From Lachnospiraceae bacterium (GTDB taxonomy: Bacteria; Bacillota; Clostridia; Lachnospirales; Lachnospiraceae): a stretch of 64,000 nt of DNA. A program made the position numbers and the translations under genes. Under the pieces are notes generated by a model. The model saw only the letters and a program-made list of their open reading frames with translations. It searched no databases and had not been told where the DNA came from. The stretch covers positions 1 through 64,000 of the forward strand of contig JAFRGQ010000052.1 in assembly GCA_017433725.1 (NCBI GenBank), written 5' to 3'. Of the stretch, positions 1-8,633 are shown one piece after another; position 1 is the first letter of the stretch, and each line of letters starts with the position of its first letter.

Positions 1-1
1 C

Positions 2-235
2 ATTTCAATCCACGCACCCCGCAGGGGGTGCGACATAGATAATCTGCTATCCTTTCAATAACATCATAATTTCAATCCACGCACCCCGCAGGGGGTGCGA
101 CCGGGGTCAAAGATGATTTTTATTGTGGTCTCGCGATTTCAATCCACGCACCCCGCAGGGGGTGCGACCAACAACAGCAAGCGCACAACCGGGTACGGTT
201 CCATTTCAATCCACGCACCCCGCAGGGGGTGCGAC
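2..235 (-). CRISPR. Type I-C CRISPR array, leader-proximal end (partial)
   Basis: Four identical 33-bp repeats occupy 2-34, 69-101, 136-168 and 203-235, separated by three unique spacers of exactly 34 bp (35-68, 102-135, 169-202). Read on the minus strand, each repeat begins GTCGCACCCCCTGCGGGG and ends GCGTGGATTGAAAT, with an internal GCACCCC/GGGGTGC stem. That is the usual type I-C repeat form, with ATTGAAAT as the crRNA 5' handle. The cas genes lie to the right on the minus strand, so the leader is at 236-395 and the repeat at 203-235 is leader-proximal. The array runs off the left edge, so its total length is unknown. No spacer matches anything I noticed in the window. Confidence 0.97.
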
Positions 236-395
236 AGCAAATATTGACAAAAAATCCATCTACACTTTTGTCAATATCTACAAAACTAAGTAAAATATGA
301 TGCATTACATTTCGTAATCACGAACTAAATACTAATTAACACTTACAATTACTGCGCGAACCATTCAGATTTATCATGTTCACTTTATGTTCGCG
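236..395 (-). promoter_or_regulatory. CRISPR leader
   Basis: AT-rich non-coding stretch between the cas2 stop and the first repeat, in the place where the leader of a type I-C array lies. It contains a perfect 12-bp inverted repeat (241-252 and 266-277, ATATTGACAAAA and its complement, 13-bp spacing), 5 bp from the first repeat. One arm contains a TTGACA that could be a -35 box for pre-crRNA transcription, but no good -10 box follows at the right distance. Confidence 0.75.
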
Positions 396-686
396 TCACA
401 GTATTAATGCTTCTGTGGCATCATATCCTTTTTTTGCACCATAATGTTCGATTTTGTCCTTATATGATGTCCCTAATTTATAAAATCTTAAGCTGTCTTC
501 TTTAGGATCTATCAAATCACACAATGCTGCTTTTAAACTCCTATATTGTGCTGCATCTAAAGAACATTCAAACACTGAATTTTGGACCCTTTGGCCATAA
601 TCCAAACATTGCTTTGCAATTTTCCGCAGTCTTCTTTGCCCAGCTATTGTCTCAGTATTTACATCATACGCAACAACTACAAGCAT
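396..686 (-). CDS. cas2: CRISPR-associated endonuclease Cas2 (type I-C)
   Basis: Cas2 forms the spacer-integration complex with Cas1. The 96-residue product begins MLVVVAYDVNTET, a beta strand with the conserved Asp at about residue 8, followed by the RRLRKIAKQC and YGQRVQNSVFEC segments typical of I-C Cas2. I chose the ATG at 686 because it gives the family N-terminus; a GGAGGTGAT ribosome site lies at 697-705. An in-frame ATG at 698 and a GTG at 707 are possible but lie too close to that site or lack one. The start sits at the end of cas1 (stop at 698-700), so the two are probably translationally coupled. It is the last cas gene before the leader. Confidence 0.95.
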   Translation of the reverse strand: MLVVVAYDVNTETIAGQRRLRKIAKQCLDYGQRVQNSVFECSLDAAQYRSLKAALCDLIDPKEDSLRFYKLGTSYKDKIEHYGAKKGYDATEALIL

Positions 687-697
687 ATCTCTATTCA

Positions 698-1729
698 TCA
701 CCTCCACAAGAAAGGGGGATATCCATCCAAATCACCTCTAATATGCCTGGCAAGTAGCGTAGCCTGAATATACGGCACTAATCCCCATTCCATTTTTTCT
801 TTAAGATAAGGGTGTATTATTTTTTCTTTCTTTTTCGCTTGCCACTCTTTTTGTAACTTTTTCCGTCCATCATCAGTCAATAAAACAGCCCCGTTTTCCT
901 GACGAAGAAAGTCTTTTTTATCAACTACTTTATTATTTATCAATGTCAATACAAAACGGTCTGCCATACACGGTCTCAATTCCTCCATAAGATCTTGTGC
1001 CAATGAGGTTCTTCCCGGTCGATCGCGATGCATAAATCCTACATAAGAATCAAGACCAACTGTTTCTAACGCGGATGCACAACTGCTAGATAGCATAGTA
1101 TATGCATATGACAGAAGTGCATTGACATTGTCTAATGGTGGACGTCGATTCCTTCCATGAAAATAGAAATCATCTTTCGCTGTAAGTATTAAATCATCAA
1201 AGACAGCAAAATACGAAGACGCACTATTTCCTTCTAAGCCTCGTAGTTTTTCTAGTTCTGATGATTCTAAAACTTCCTCCATCTGTGCTTTTAAGTAAGC
1301 AGATGCTTTGGCAAGCTTTTCCACATCAACTACCAATGGATGATCTCTTCTTGCTCTTTCGATGACCTGTCTAGAATTCCTGATTTTTCCGAATATAAAA
1401 TTTCTTGCAATCTTGCAACTTTGCTCTTCTGAATCAGCAAGTCTATACTGTGTTCGTCGCAGAAGTACATTTCCTCGACTAATCCCACTGGTCCTTGCAA
1501 GAAATCTTCCGGTTGGTGAACAAAAGACCAAATCTATGCCGTAATCAGCACATTTACCCATTAATGATGGCGATGCACCCGCATATGTAAACATATAAAC
1601 TGCTTCCAATATATGCAGTGGAAATCTTGCTACAGTTTCTTCCTTCCGTTTAATAACGATATTTTCTCCATCCAACGATGCATATGCATCTTCTATCGTT
1701 ACAAACAATGTATTCAGCAGTACTTTCAT
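698..1729 (-). CDS. cas1: CRISPR-associated integrase Cas1 (type I-C)
   Basis: Cas1 is the metal-dependent integrase that inserts new spacers at the leader end. The 343-residue protein has the N-terminal beta domain (KVLLNTLFVTIEDAYASLDGE) and the helical catalytic domain. Visible catalytic residues are Glu166 in RGLEGNSA, His234 in GFMHRDRPGR, and the Asp246/Glu249 pair in QDLMEELRP. Length matches the family. It lies 15 bp after cas4 and overlaps the cas2 region at its end, so cas4-cas1-cas2 form the adaptation module of one operon transcribed from upstream of cas3. Confidence 0.97.
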   Translation of the reverse strand: MKVLLNTLFVTIEDAYASLDGENIVIKRKEETVARFPLHILEAVYMFTYAGASPSLMGKCADYGIDLVFCSPTGRFLARTSGISRGNVLLRRTQYRLADSEEQSCKIARNFIFGKIRNSRQVIERARRDHPLVVDVEKLAKASAYLKAQMEEVLESSELEKLRGLEGNSASSYFAVFDDLILTAKDDFYFHGRNRRPPLDNVNALLSYAYTMLSSSCASALETVGLDSYVGFMHRDRPGRTSLAQDLMEELRPCMADRFVLTLINNKVVDKKDFLRQENGAVLLTDDGRKKLQKEWQAKKKEKIIHPYLKEKMEWGLVPYIQATLLARHIRGDLDGYPPFLWR

Positions 1730-1744
1730 ATTTCAAATAACCGA

Positions 1745-2401
1745 CTACAGAAATGTTCTCATGTAGTCTTCAACAGATTGAATATTCATTAGTTCCGGCA
1801 AGCATTTATCGCTAAGTGAGCATGATTTGCAGGCTTTTTTAGGTGTCACTTTCGGAGTATATCCCTTTTTAAACAATTGATGCATTTCTGAAAATGCTTT
1901 TTCAACTTTATTTCTTAATTCTTCAGTAAACTTTATTATCTCTCGCCTTCGAGGCTCACCATAATATAAAGCCCCTTCCTTAACACTACAACAGAACATT
2001 TCTTCTAAGCACATAGCCTGAGCACATAACTGAGCTCTATCATAAATATCTTCTTTAGGTTTTCCTCGCTTATACTCAACCGGAAACGGTATCCAGGTTC
2101 CATTTGTTTTTGCCAATTTAATCCCACATGCATCAGCGTGAAACTCCACTGCATCACACTCGCCGGAAACACCTAATCTGTTGGAATGTACACGTAGAGC
2201 ACGAATTGTTATTACATCACCGCGAGTAGTTCTGAAACTACTATCATGAACATTTTCATGCATAATTCTGCCATCTACTGTCCAATAGTTTTCCTGCCAT
2301 TGCTGTTCAATATGTATGAGAGCCCATTGTCGTCGGCAAAACAGAAAATGTTGTATGCCGGACAACTGTAGAAAATCCTCTTCTTGATACTCATATTCCA
2401 T
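1745..2401 (-). CDS. cas4: CRISPR-associated Cas4, RecB-like nuclease (type I-C)
   Basis: Cas4 trims prespacers and selects those with a correct PAM for Cas1-Cas2. The 218-residue product has the four iron-sulfur cysteines of the family: Cys22 (FLFCRRQW) and Cys191, Cys194 and Cys200 (ACKSCSLSDKC). It also has the RecB nuclease residues Asp83 (GECDAVEF) and Glu109-x-Lys111 (PVEYKRGKP). The ATG at 2401 (MEYEYQEEDF) was chosen over an upstream in-frame ATG at 2434 because it gives the family N-terminus and has a GGAG upstream. It overlaps the cas7 stop by 11 bp, which suggests coupled translation. Confidence 0.95.
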   Translation of the reverse strand: MEYEYQEEDFLQLSGIQHFLFCRRQWALIHIEQQWQENYWTVDGRIMHENVHDSSFRTTRGDVITIRALRVHSNRLGVSGECDAVEFHADACGIKLAKTNGTWIPFPVEYKRGKPKEDIYDRAQLCAQAMCLEEMFCCSVKEGALYYGEPRRREIIKFTEELRNKVEKAFSEMHQLFKKGYTPKVTPKKACKSCSLSDKCLPELMNIQSVEDYMRTFL

Positions 2402-3233
2402 CGATGATTTCAGGCTCCAATCCCGGGAGTTCATTTACAATGAATTCATAATCATCAACGCTCTTTGGAATCTCATCTCCAATTTTGCTATGAACTTCTA
2501 CCGCACGATGAACTGTTGCAGATGAATACTGGCCATCCTTACAATTATGCTTATACCAATACAATTTTAGAACTTCCATAGATCCTTCGGGTCTAGCTGA
2601 AGATGAATCGTTTACAAAGAGCGTTCTAAGGCATTCTTTAACTATATCTGCATCTTCTTCTGTAAATCCTGTTTTCTCTGCAAGCTGTACATTTATAGAT
2701 CCCTTTATTTTATATATACCAAATCTGATATAGTGTTTCATTCCCATAGTATCAGAGGATCTTTTTTCGTTCGGTTCTCCGTTAACACTCTTTGTAATTT
2801 GTAATGATTCTATCTCTACCGGAGAAACACTGACTGCCTGATGGATGGAAACAGGTCCTCTGACTCCGACAGAAACCCCACCCTTATCTGCTTTAAATGC
2901 AAATACCTGTCCAAATGCTCGTACATCCAACCATGTTGAGCATGCAGTGCTTGCATACGTATCCTTATCTTTGATTTTACCTAATTTAGCAGATGCTCTT
3001 TCGCTCAAACTACCAAATTCATCACTACGTTTATCATCAGACTGTACGAAAATAGAATATCCCAAATCCTGCATCCTGTTGCGTATTTTTCTCTTTACAC
3101 ATACATCTGACATTTCCCCAAAACCATTATAATCCGTTCTGGGACGGTTTCCATTAAGAGGATCTCCGTTAGCGTTTGCCATATTCACTGATGCAAATGC
3201 AACAAAATCTATTTTATTCTGCAGCTGACTCAT
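2391..3233 (-). CDS. cas7: Cascade backbone protein Cas7 (Csd2, type I-C)
   Basis: Cas7 polymerises along the crRNA spacer to form the Cascade backbone. The 280-residue product begins MSQLQNKIDFVAFASVNMAN and continues ANGDPLNGNRPRTDYNGFG, the strongly conserved Csd2 N-terminus with its RRM-type fold and Gly-Asp-Pro loop. The ATG at 3233 is preceded by AAGGAGG at 9-bp spacing (3242-3248), whereas the longer frame to 3293 has no ribosome site. It overlaps the end of cas8c by 20 bp and the start of cas4 by 11 bp. Confidence 0.96.
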   Translation of the reverse strand: MSQLQNKIDFVAFASVNMANANGDPLNGNRPRTDYNGFGEMSDVCVKRKIRNRMQDLGYSIFVQSDDKRSDEFGSLSERASAKLGKIKDKDTYASTACSTWLDVRAFGQVFAFKADKGGVSVGVRGPVSIHQAVSVSPVEIESLQITKSVNGEPNEKRSSDTMGMKHYIRFGIYKIKGSINVQLAEKTGFTEEDADIVKECLRTLFVNDSSSARPEGSMEVLKLYWYKHNCKDGQYSSATVHRAVEVHSKIGDEIPKSVDDYEFIVNELPGLEPEIIDGI

Positions 3234-3612
3234 CTTCTGCTTCCTCCTTATTTTTTCTTGTGTATAATTCATTTCTTTGCAGGTAATAGCCAATCAGATA
3301 CGTATCGCCAAGAGGTTTATTCCAGTTACTCTCAGGCTCCTGGCTAATGATATCAAAAATCTGCCCAAGTGTTTTTTTGTAAAATCCTCTGGCTTTCGGT
3401 TTAAGCTTTGGTAGATATGCCTTTTCCATCTGCCTTTCAAGGATTTCTGCATAATGCATAGGTTCTCTGCAAAACACAGACTGCAAACGCATTGCATTTG
3501 TTACCCTCTTATCATCGATTTCAGAATAAGTATCCGTCTCTATCTTTTCCATCACAGCCAAAAGCCTGCCAAATTGATAACTGCGATCTTTCTTCTGTGG
3601 CTCTAACGCCAT
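3214..3612 (-). CDS. cas11c: Probable Cas11c small subunit by internal initiation in cas8c
   Basis: In type I-C systems the small Cascade subunit Cas11 is known to be made by independent translation of the 3' part of cas8c. Here an in-frame ATG at 3612 (Met472 of Cas8c, MALEPQKKDRSYQFGRL) is preceded by GGGAGG at about 7-bp spacing (3621-3626), a stronger site than many real starts in this window. It would yield a 132-residue helical protein ending with Cas8c, close to the usual Cas11c size. Seen: the ribosome site and frame. Inferred: that it is used. Confidence 0.72.
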   Translation of the reverse strand: MALEPQKKDRSYQFGRLLAVMEKIETDTYSEIDDKRVTNAMRLQSVFCREPMHYAEILERQMEKAYLPKLKPKARGFYKKTLGQIFDIISQEPESNWNKPLGDTYLIGYYLQRNELYTRKNKEEAEDESAAE

Positions 3613-5025
3613 TTCGATTTCCTCCCTTCTATAATCGTAATATACTTTTTTTATCACTGCACAGGCGGTTGATAAGACCCTTCTGAAATTTCTCTTATCG
3701 TTAAAGGCCTGAGGTGTTGAAGCTCTTTGTACAAGTTGTTGTAAAATATCCAAAGGAAATCTGGCACAGTCGACACGGCAGGATAACAAACGTTGTACAT
3801 GCTGTCTCAAGATTCTATCATCAACTACTAACCGAGCAACACCCTTCTCCTCCCTCTCAATTCCATAAGCGCACTCAATTATTTGTCTTAGCGATGGTGC
3901 CTGTTGAAGATTTTGGAAAGTATAAAACCATTGGCAATGCTCATCCCATTTGTATAGCCTGTCCAAAAAATCTGATGACAACAATTCGTTATAATAGGTA
4001 ATTGCTAATCTACCGGTAGTCGCAGCATCAAAGACAGCAATAACTGTTACTCCAGAAGCATTCTCACTGAGTTGCTCTTTCCATCCAATCATCGTTTTAT
4101 ACAATTCTTTACGATAACTGACATGTTTTACTTCGGATTCCCTGGGCTGAATTGTGAACAATGGCTTAAGTGGAGAAGGTGCTTTTAGCCCTTCCGGATT
4201 CCAACACAAAAACGTCCTTCCGCCTATTATTACCCCTTGATTTGCAGCAAGCCAACGCAACGCACTATGCGCTTCCTGCGATTGCTCATATCCGATCGTT
4301 GCAGCCTGCCAATCCTGTTCAAATCTTCCCCGGAATGTAAATCCGGATTTATCATTTGCAGAGATAAGCTTAGCATTCCCATTCATTGATATAATACCTT
4401 TTGGATGTTGCTTAGCCAAAGTCGTTTTATCACCGGATATCATGCAAATATTTTCTTCAGTACTATTTTTTGCTCTGTAAAAGCCTATATAGTCACTAAA
4501 TAATTGTTTATCCGTCCAGCATGGTCCACTACTCTCACCCACTCCATTGACAATCCATCTCACTAAGGCCTTCTCATCCTTTATTTGTCCTTTTGTATTA
4601 AGAGATACCACCTTACTTCTAACTAAATCATCAATGATTGTTCCATTAGAGACATACTTATAAACTGGCAATAGTTTTACATTGGAATAATCGGAGTCTT
4701 TCCATTCACCGAGCTGGTTTAGGTACATCTCTCTCTTTACACTATTATAAGGCACCAAATATGAAAGCTGCTCATCTAACGGATGCGGACACGGAGCAGA
4801 TGTTCTGCCAGATGATTCTTCTGTAACAGGGACTATGATTTTCTCTACATCTTTGCCTAACAACGAAGCAGAGACAAACTCACCTTTTTGATTAACAGTG
4901 ATCTCAATTTGTGCCCTTGTTATCATATGTGAAACCGGGGCTAATGGTTCCTGTCCCTGTTTTGTTGTTCCAATCTCGCTCTTATGCGATTCATATGTTT
5001 TATAAGCCTGTTGAAGTAATCCCAT
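3214..5025 (-). CDS. cas8c: Cascade large subunit Cas8c (Csd1)
   Basis: Cas8c recognises the PAM and helps open the target DNA in the type I-C Cascade. The 603-residue protein starts MGLLQQAYKTYESHKSEIG, the standard Csd1 N-terminus, and carries the Csd1 features CPHPLDEQLSYLVPY near residue 78 and LRWLAANQGV near residue 257. The C-terminal 130 residues are predicted mostly helical and correspond to the Cas11 region. GAGGTGA precedes the ATG at 6-bp spacing. It starts 1 bp after the cas5 stop and overlaps cas7, in line with a tightly coupled operon. Confidence 0.95.
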   Translation of the reverse strand: MGLLQQAYKTYESHKSEIGTTKQGQEPLAPVSHMITRAQIEITVNQKGEFVSASLLGKDVEKIIVPVTEESSGRTSAPCPHPLDEQLSYLVPYNSVKREMYLNQLGEWKDSDYSNVKLLPVYKYVSNGTIIDDLVRSKVVSLNTKGQIKDEKALVRWIVNGVGESSGPCWTDKQLFSDYIGFYRAKNSTEENICMISGDKTTLAKQHPKGIISMNGNAKLISANDKSGFTFRGRFEQDWQAATIGYEQSQEAHSALRWLAANQGVIIGGRTFLCWNPEGLKAPSPLKPLFTIQPRESEVKHVSYRKELYKTMIGWKEQLSENASGVTVIAVFDAATTGRLAITYYNELLSSDFLDRLYKWDEHCQWFYTFQNLQQAPSLRQIIECAYGIEREEKGVARLVVDDRILRQHVQRLLSCRVDCARFPLDILQQLVQRASTPQAFNDKRNFRRVLSTACAVIKKVYYDYRREEIEMALEPQKKDRSYQFGRLLAVMEKIETDTYSEIDDKRVTNAMRLQSVFCREPMHYAEILERQMEKAYLPKLKPKARGFYKKTLGQIFDIISQEPESNWNKPLGDTYLIGYYLQRNELYTRKNKEEAEDESAAE

Positions 5026-5026
5026 A

Positions 5027-5758
5027 TTATGTCACCTCACCAAATTCTCTCAGACCAAGGAAATTATTGCATTCCTCTCCAAACCTTTTCATCGGCATTT
5101 CTTTCAAGGTCTTGTGAATAGGACAGTTCTTAGGAGGCAAGAAATCAATTACTCCGTTTCGCATCACCGGATACCAGAAGTTTGCTGTCATATGCTTTTC
5201 TGTCTCCGAAGAATATGCTTCATCTGCATAAGTTATCCCATGATACATCAATCCAAAACTTAGCTCCGGTATATCATCATATGCCCCTTCTCCACTTCCA
5301 AATACACAGGGTTCTACATAACCTTGACATTCACGTGTTCCCAGAAAAATATCTCTCCTTCCACCTTTTGCAATACATCGTTTTGCAATCTCATGATGCT
5401 TATTCTCATCCCTGTCTTTTTCAAGTTCCGGTCTATTCTCATTCCAGATAAAATGTGCTCTGACTTGATAACAGCAATCCTTAAGATATGTATAATAAGA
5501 GAGATCGTTACCACCATGGTATTTTATCGGTCGAATTCCCTTCACTTCAGTCTGGATTGGATTCATAACTCTAACCTTGTCAATGATCCATATCAGTGTC
5601 GGCTTCCAGTATACAGACGCCATAATTCCCTTAAGCGCCTCATAAGTTGGTACTTGGTAACTAAACTTCTCACCCCCAACTCGCATTACCGGATCTGAAA
5701 ACAGTGCATAATCACCGCTGACTTGAAACTCTACAATATTCGGATACCTCGTTTTCAT
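5027..5758 (-). CDS. cas5c: Cas5c, crRNA-processing endoribonuclease of type I-C
   Basis: Type I-C lacks Cas6; Cas5c (Cas5d) cuts the repeat of the pre-crRNA and stays bound to the 5' handle. The 243-residue protein has the family N-terminus (MKTRYPNIVEFQVSGDYALFSDP), the KGIRPIKYHGGNDLSYYTYLKD block and a Lys120-His121-His122 cluster. That cluster matches the Lys-His catalytic pair known in Bacillus halodurans Cas5d; Tyr50 could be the partner tyrosine. The start codon overlaps the cas3 stop as ATGA. No separate cas6 is present, as expected. Confidence 0.95.
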   Translation of the reverse strand: MKTRYPNIVEFQVSGDYALFSDPVMRVGGEKFSYQVPTYEALKGIMASVYWKPTLIWIIDKVRVMNPIQTEVKGIRPIKYHGGNDLSYYTYLKDCCYQVRAHFIWNENRPELEKDRDENKHHEIAKRCIAKGGRRDIFLGTRECQGYVEPCVFGSGEGAYDDIPELSFGLMYHGITYADEAYSSETEKHMTANFWYPVMRNGVIDFLPPKNCPIHKTLKEMPMKRFGEECNNFLGLREFGEVT

Positions 5759-8184
5759 AAGCTCACCTCCAAATATCCGTTGTTCTGATCTTCATCCTTC
5801 ACTCCCACATAATCATTATAAAAACCCGGCTGTAGAATTGTTACTCTTCCTTCATGAATCTCATATAATGCGCCCATCTGATTCAACTTTTTTATTTGAT
5901 AGGAATACAGAGCCACTGTATATTCTCTGGCTTTATCCAGAACACTTTCCATATAGCTGATATCCCACATAGCTTTCTCGGAGTTCAAATCGTCGATTAG
6001 CCCTTTACCTCTTCCATATGGAACAAGAACATCTATGCTATCCGAATCAAATACTTTAAATTCTTTTCCTGCAGTAGCAAATGCCTGGCGTAGATAAAAT
6101 CTGTTTCTCTCCGAATGTGCACCGACATAATTTGTATTCACAGACATCAAATTATAAATTGTTTCACCATCTCTCAATGCATAATCCTGATAGTCATCAA
6201 GAAAACTTTTATAGTAATTAGTATAGTAATACTCTATTGCTTTCTGCGAATCCAAACTGCCCTGAAATAAATCTTGATTCTGTGAGTATTCCATAAGGAG
6301 ATTTTCGGTAGACATCTTAGCCCTCTTCATTTCTTCAAGCCTATTTAAGTTTTCATCAATGCAGGACAAGACATATACGTCTCCTCTCCCCTTTATCTCG
6401 CCACTCCTGTTGCATCTACCGGCCGTTTGAATGATGCTGTCCATTCCTGCCGTAAACCGAATTGCCTTTTCAAAAGATATATCAACCCCTGCCTCAATGA
6501 CTTGTGTCGAAACACATACTACTTTTCTGTTCGATCTATTTGAGTCTGCCAGAGCAGACTTAATCAATTCCAAGGTGTCTTTTCGATGTCGTATACACAT
6601 GGCAGCTGATAAATGAAAAGCAGTAACATCATTGACTCTGAGTTGTTCATATATGTATCTGGCTTCATCTTTTTTATTGCATACAATCAAAAGGCTTTTG
6701 CATGCATGCAAAATGTTCTGTATCGTTAATACCGCCTCTTCCAACGTACATCTATCCAACTGAGAAATATGTGTACGCTTGAAAATCTCATATATATCAT
6801 CATCAAAGTGAACCAGATCACCTTTAACATTTCTGAGAGGATACCGAACATTTTCAAAACAAGGTTGTGTTGCAGACGACATAATAATCGTAGCCTTACA
6901 TACTGACTGAAGAAAACCCATAGCTGAATTAAACATAGATATCATCTTCACTGGCACCGTCTGTACTTCATCAATTACAATTATGCTTTCACATAACGCC
7001 TGCATCCTACGCACACATCCCATTTTTCCCGAAAACAGCGTATTCAAAAACTGCACCATCGTAGTTATGATAATTGGTGAATGCCATGTCTGCGTGTGAT
7101 ACTCCCATCGATCATATTCATCAGTTCCTTCTTTCGGTCGTATGATATTAGAATGATGCTCCAATATAATTTCATCGTCTTCTATAAAATCGCGAATTAT
7201 CGTAGCATTCTGATCTAGTATACTAAGCAATGGAGTTACAAAAACGATTCGTTTCTTTCCCCATCTTGCAGCATGTGCCAAAGAATATCTTAATGAGCTC
7301 AATGTTTTACCTGATCCTGTAGGCATATTAAGCCGATATATGCCAGGTGCCATATAAGATGCTTCCTTACAGAGATCTGATAATCGCATCCTTGTCCTGG
7401 ATATAAGAGTGGATTGATCAAACATCGACAGCTTTGTCTCAACTCTACTAAGCAGCTTATCCCAAAGTGCTTTAGTTGCATTGTATTCAGAATGCTCTAT
7501 TCCGGAAAAAAAAGTAGCTGTATCATCTCTGTCGCCTTCCACAACCGCAGATAAAACAAGCCTTGTCAGCATTCCTATATAGAAGAATAATTCGCACTCA
7601 ATATTTTCAGCATCATTTTTCCCTTTCTGGATGTGTCCCGAAATAATGCCTTGAATCAGCGCTAAACAGTTATTCATCTCATCAGCAGCCTGAAGAAAAG
7701 TATAGTCAAGTGATTCTTCTGATATATAACACCGAAAAAAATTATTTAAGGCTTCTTTATATGATATGCCTTCCTTTGTTAGCCTATGTTCAAAACCACT
7801 TTTATGCTCTTCCGATATGCAATCAAAAAGACCATGGTGGGATCCAATTGCATAAGCTATTACTTCACTGGTAATCATGGACAATACATCTTCAGAATTA
7901 TTGTGATATTTCTCAAGAATACATCTCACACCTGCGAATGTGTGATTAACGCTCCCTCTTCTGGCACCGTTTCCTTTCGTTGCATCTTTAAGATAGTTTT
8001 GAAAATCATCTGTGAATTTACCACAATCATGTAAAATTCCGGAAATTAATGCAGTATTGCCTAATCCAATAGCAGAAAGAGCTTTCTGTGCACGTCTTGC
8101 AGTGCCATCACAATGATCTTGACATGTCTGAAAGATAGTTTTTCCTGTATCGTCTACTTTAATATGTGCCCAAAAGTCATCCAT
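5755..8184 (-). CDS. cas3: Cas3 helicase-nuclease (HD plus DExD/H, type I-C)
   Basis: Cas3 is recruited to target-bound Cascade and unwinds and degrades the target DNA. The 809-residue protein has an N-terminal HD nuclease domain (His52-Asp53 in GILHDCGKF, His116-His117 in GSHHGLF). A superfamily 2 helicase follows: Walker A PTGSGKT at 288-294, DEVQ at 405-408, SAT at 437-439, and QTAGRCNRSGE at 586-596. All nuclease and helicase motifs look intact, so the effector should be functional. AAGGAGG precedes the ATG. It is the first gene of the cas operon; its ATGA overlap couples it to cas5c. Confidence 0.97.
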   Translation of the reverse strand: MDDFWAHIKVDDTGKTIFQTCQDHCDGTARRAQKALSAIGLGNTALISGILHDCGKFTDDFQNYLKDATKGNGARRGSVNHTFAGVRCILEKYHNNSEDVLSMITSEVIAYAIGSHHGLFDCISEEHKSGFEHRLTKEGISYKEALNNFFRCYISEESLDYTFLQAADEMNNCLALIQGIISGHIQKGKNDAENIECELFFYIGMLTRLVLSAVVEGDRDDTATFFSGIEHSEYNATKALWDKLLSRVETKLSMFDQSTLISRTRMRLSDLCKEASYMAPGIYRLNMPTGSGKTLSSLRYSLAHAARWGKKRIVFVTPLLSILDQNATIIRDFIEDDEIILEHHSNIIRPKEGTDEYDRWEYHTQTWHSPIIITTMVQFLNTLFSGKMGCVRRMQALCESIIVIDEVQTVPVKMISMFNSAMGFLQSVCKATIIMSSATQPCFENVRYPLRNVKGDLVHFDDDIYEIFKRTHISQLDRCTLEEAVLTIQNILHACKSLLIVCNKKDEARYIYEQLRVNDVTAFHLSAAMCIRHRKDTLELIKSALADSNRSNRKVVCVSTQVIEAGVDISFEKAIRFTAGMDSIIQTAGRCNRSGEIKGRGDVYVLSCIDENLNRLEEMKRAKMSTENLLMEYSQNQDLFQGSLDSQKAIEYYYTNYYKSFLDDYQDYALRDGETIYNLMSVNTNYVGAHSERNRFYLRQAFATAGKEFKVFDSDSIDVLVPYGRGKGLIDDLNSEKAMWDISYMESVLDKAREYTVALYSYQIKKLNQMGALYEIHEGRVTILQPGFYNDYVGVKDEDQNNGYLEVSL

Positions 8185-8220
8185 AAGGTCCTCCTTGAAG
8201 AAAATATGGTTGATACTTTT

Positions 8221-8299
8221 CTATTATGTATTAAAATAAAACAGTCAACATTTTTAAATTATATACCTTTGTTGTGGATTTAAATGTTGTGGATTTAAA
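8221..8299 (-). promoter_or_regulatory. Probable cas operon promoter with a 15-bp tandem repeat
   Basis: On the minus strand, TTGACT (8243-8248) and TAATAG (8221-8226) are 16 bp apart, about 37 bp before the cas3 start. A second possible -10 box (TATAAT, 8258-8263) lies just upstream, preceded by two perfect tandem copies of a 15-bp unit (8270-8284 and 8285-8299, TTTAAATCCACAACA on the minus strand). The tandem copies sit where a -35 box or operator would be and may bind a regulator. Confidence 0.5.
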
Positions 8300-8633
8300 A
8301 GTTAATGTTTACAGTGGAATGCAAGAAACATCTTCTTAAAGAGAAGATGTTTTTTGTTTTAGATAAGTTGTATTTCCCTCATACAGACATAATAATAGAA
8401 ATCTTCAAAATTGTCAATTCATTTTTCGTTAATGTTTAATAGTGGAATGCTAATTTGCCATATATAAGTAAGAGGCATCTACACCACAAAACCGCGCAAA
8501 GCCCAAGCTATGCACGGTTCATCATGTCTTATAGATTTTTGTTTTGCTAATCCAGAATCCTCTCACTGTGTACGCGCACTGTTCACCACCATACCAGTCA
8601 GCACAAAAAGTACACTCGCTTTCGACACAACCA
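8300..8633. other. Non-coding spacer with direct repeats and a hairpin
   Basis: No gene is seen. Two near-identical copies of a 22-23-bp sequence (GTTAATGTTTA then AGTGGAATGC) lie at 8301-8322 and 8428-8450, 127 bp apart. Between them a perfect 10-bp stem (8327-8336 with 8342-8351, loop TAAAG) is followed by TTTTTGTTTT on the plus strand, so it would terminate plus-strand transcription, although no plus-strand gene precedes it. The rest, up to the rmuC stop, has no recognisable structure. Confidence 0.7.

Noticed and set aside
236-395. tracrRNA or a second CRISPR repeat in the leader
   Set aside because: No anti-repeat; the system is type I-C, which does not use tracrRNA.
8300-8451. Degenerate second CRISPR array from the 22-bp direct repeats
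   Set aside because: Only two copies 127 bp apart and no resemblance to the array repeat.
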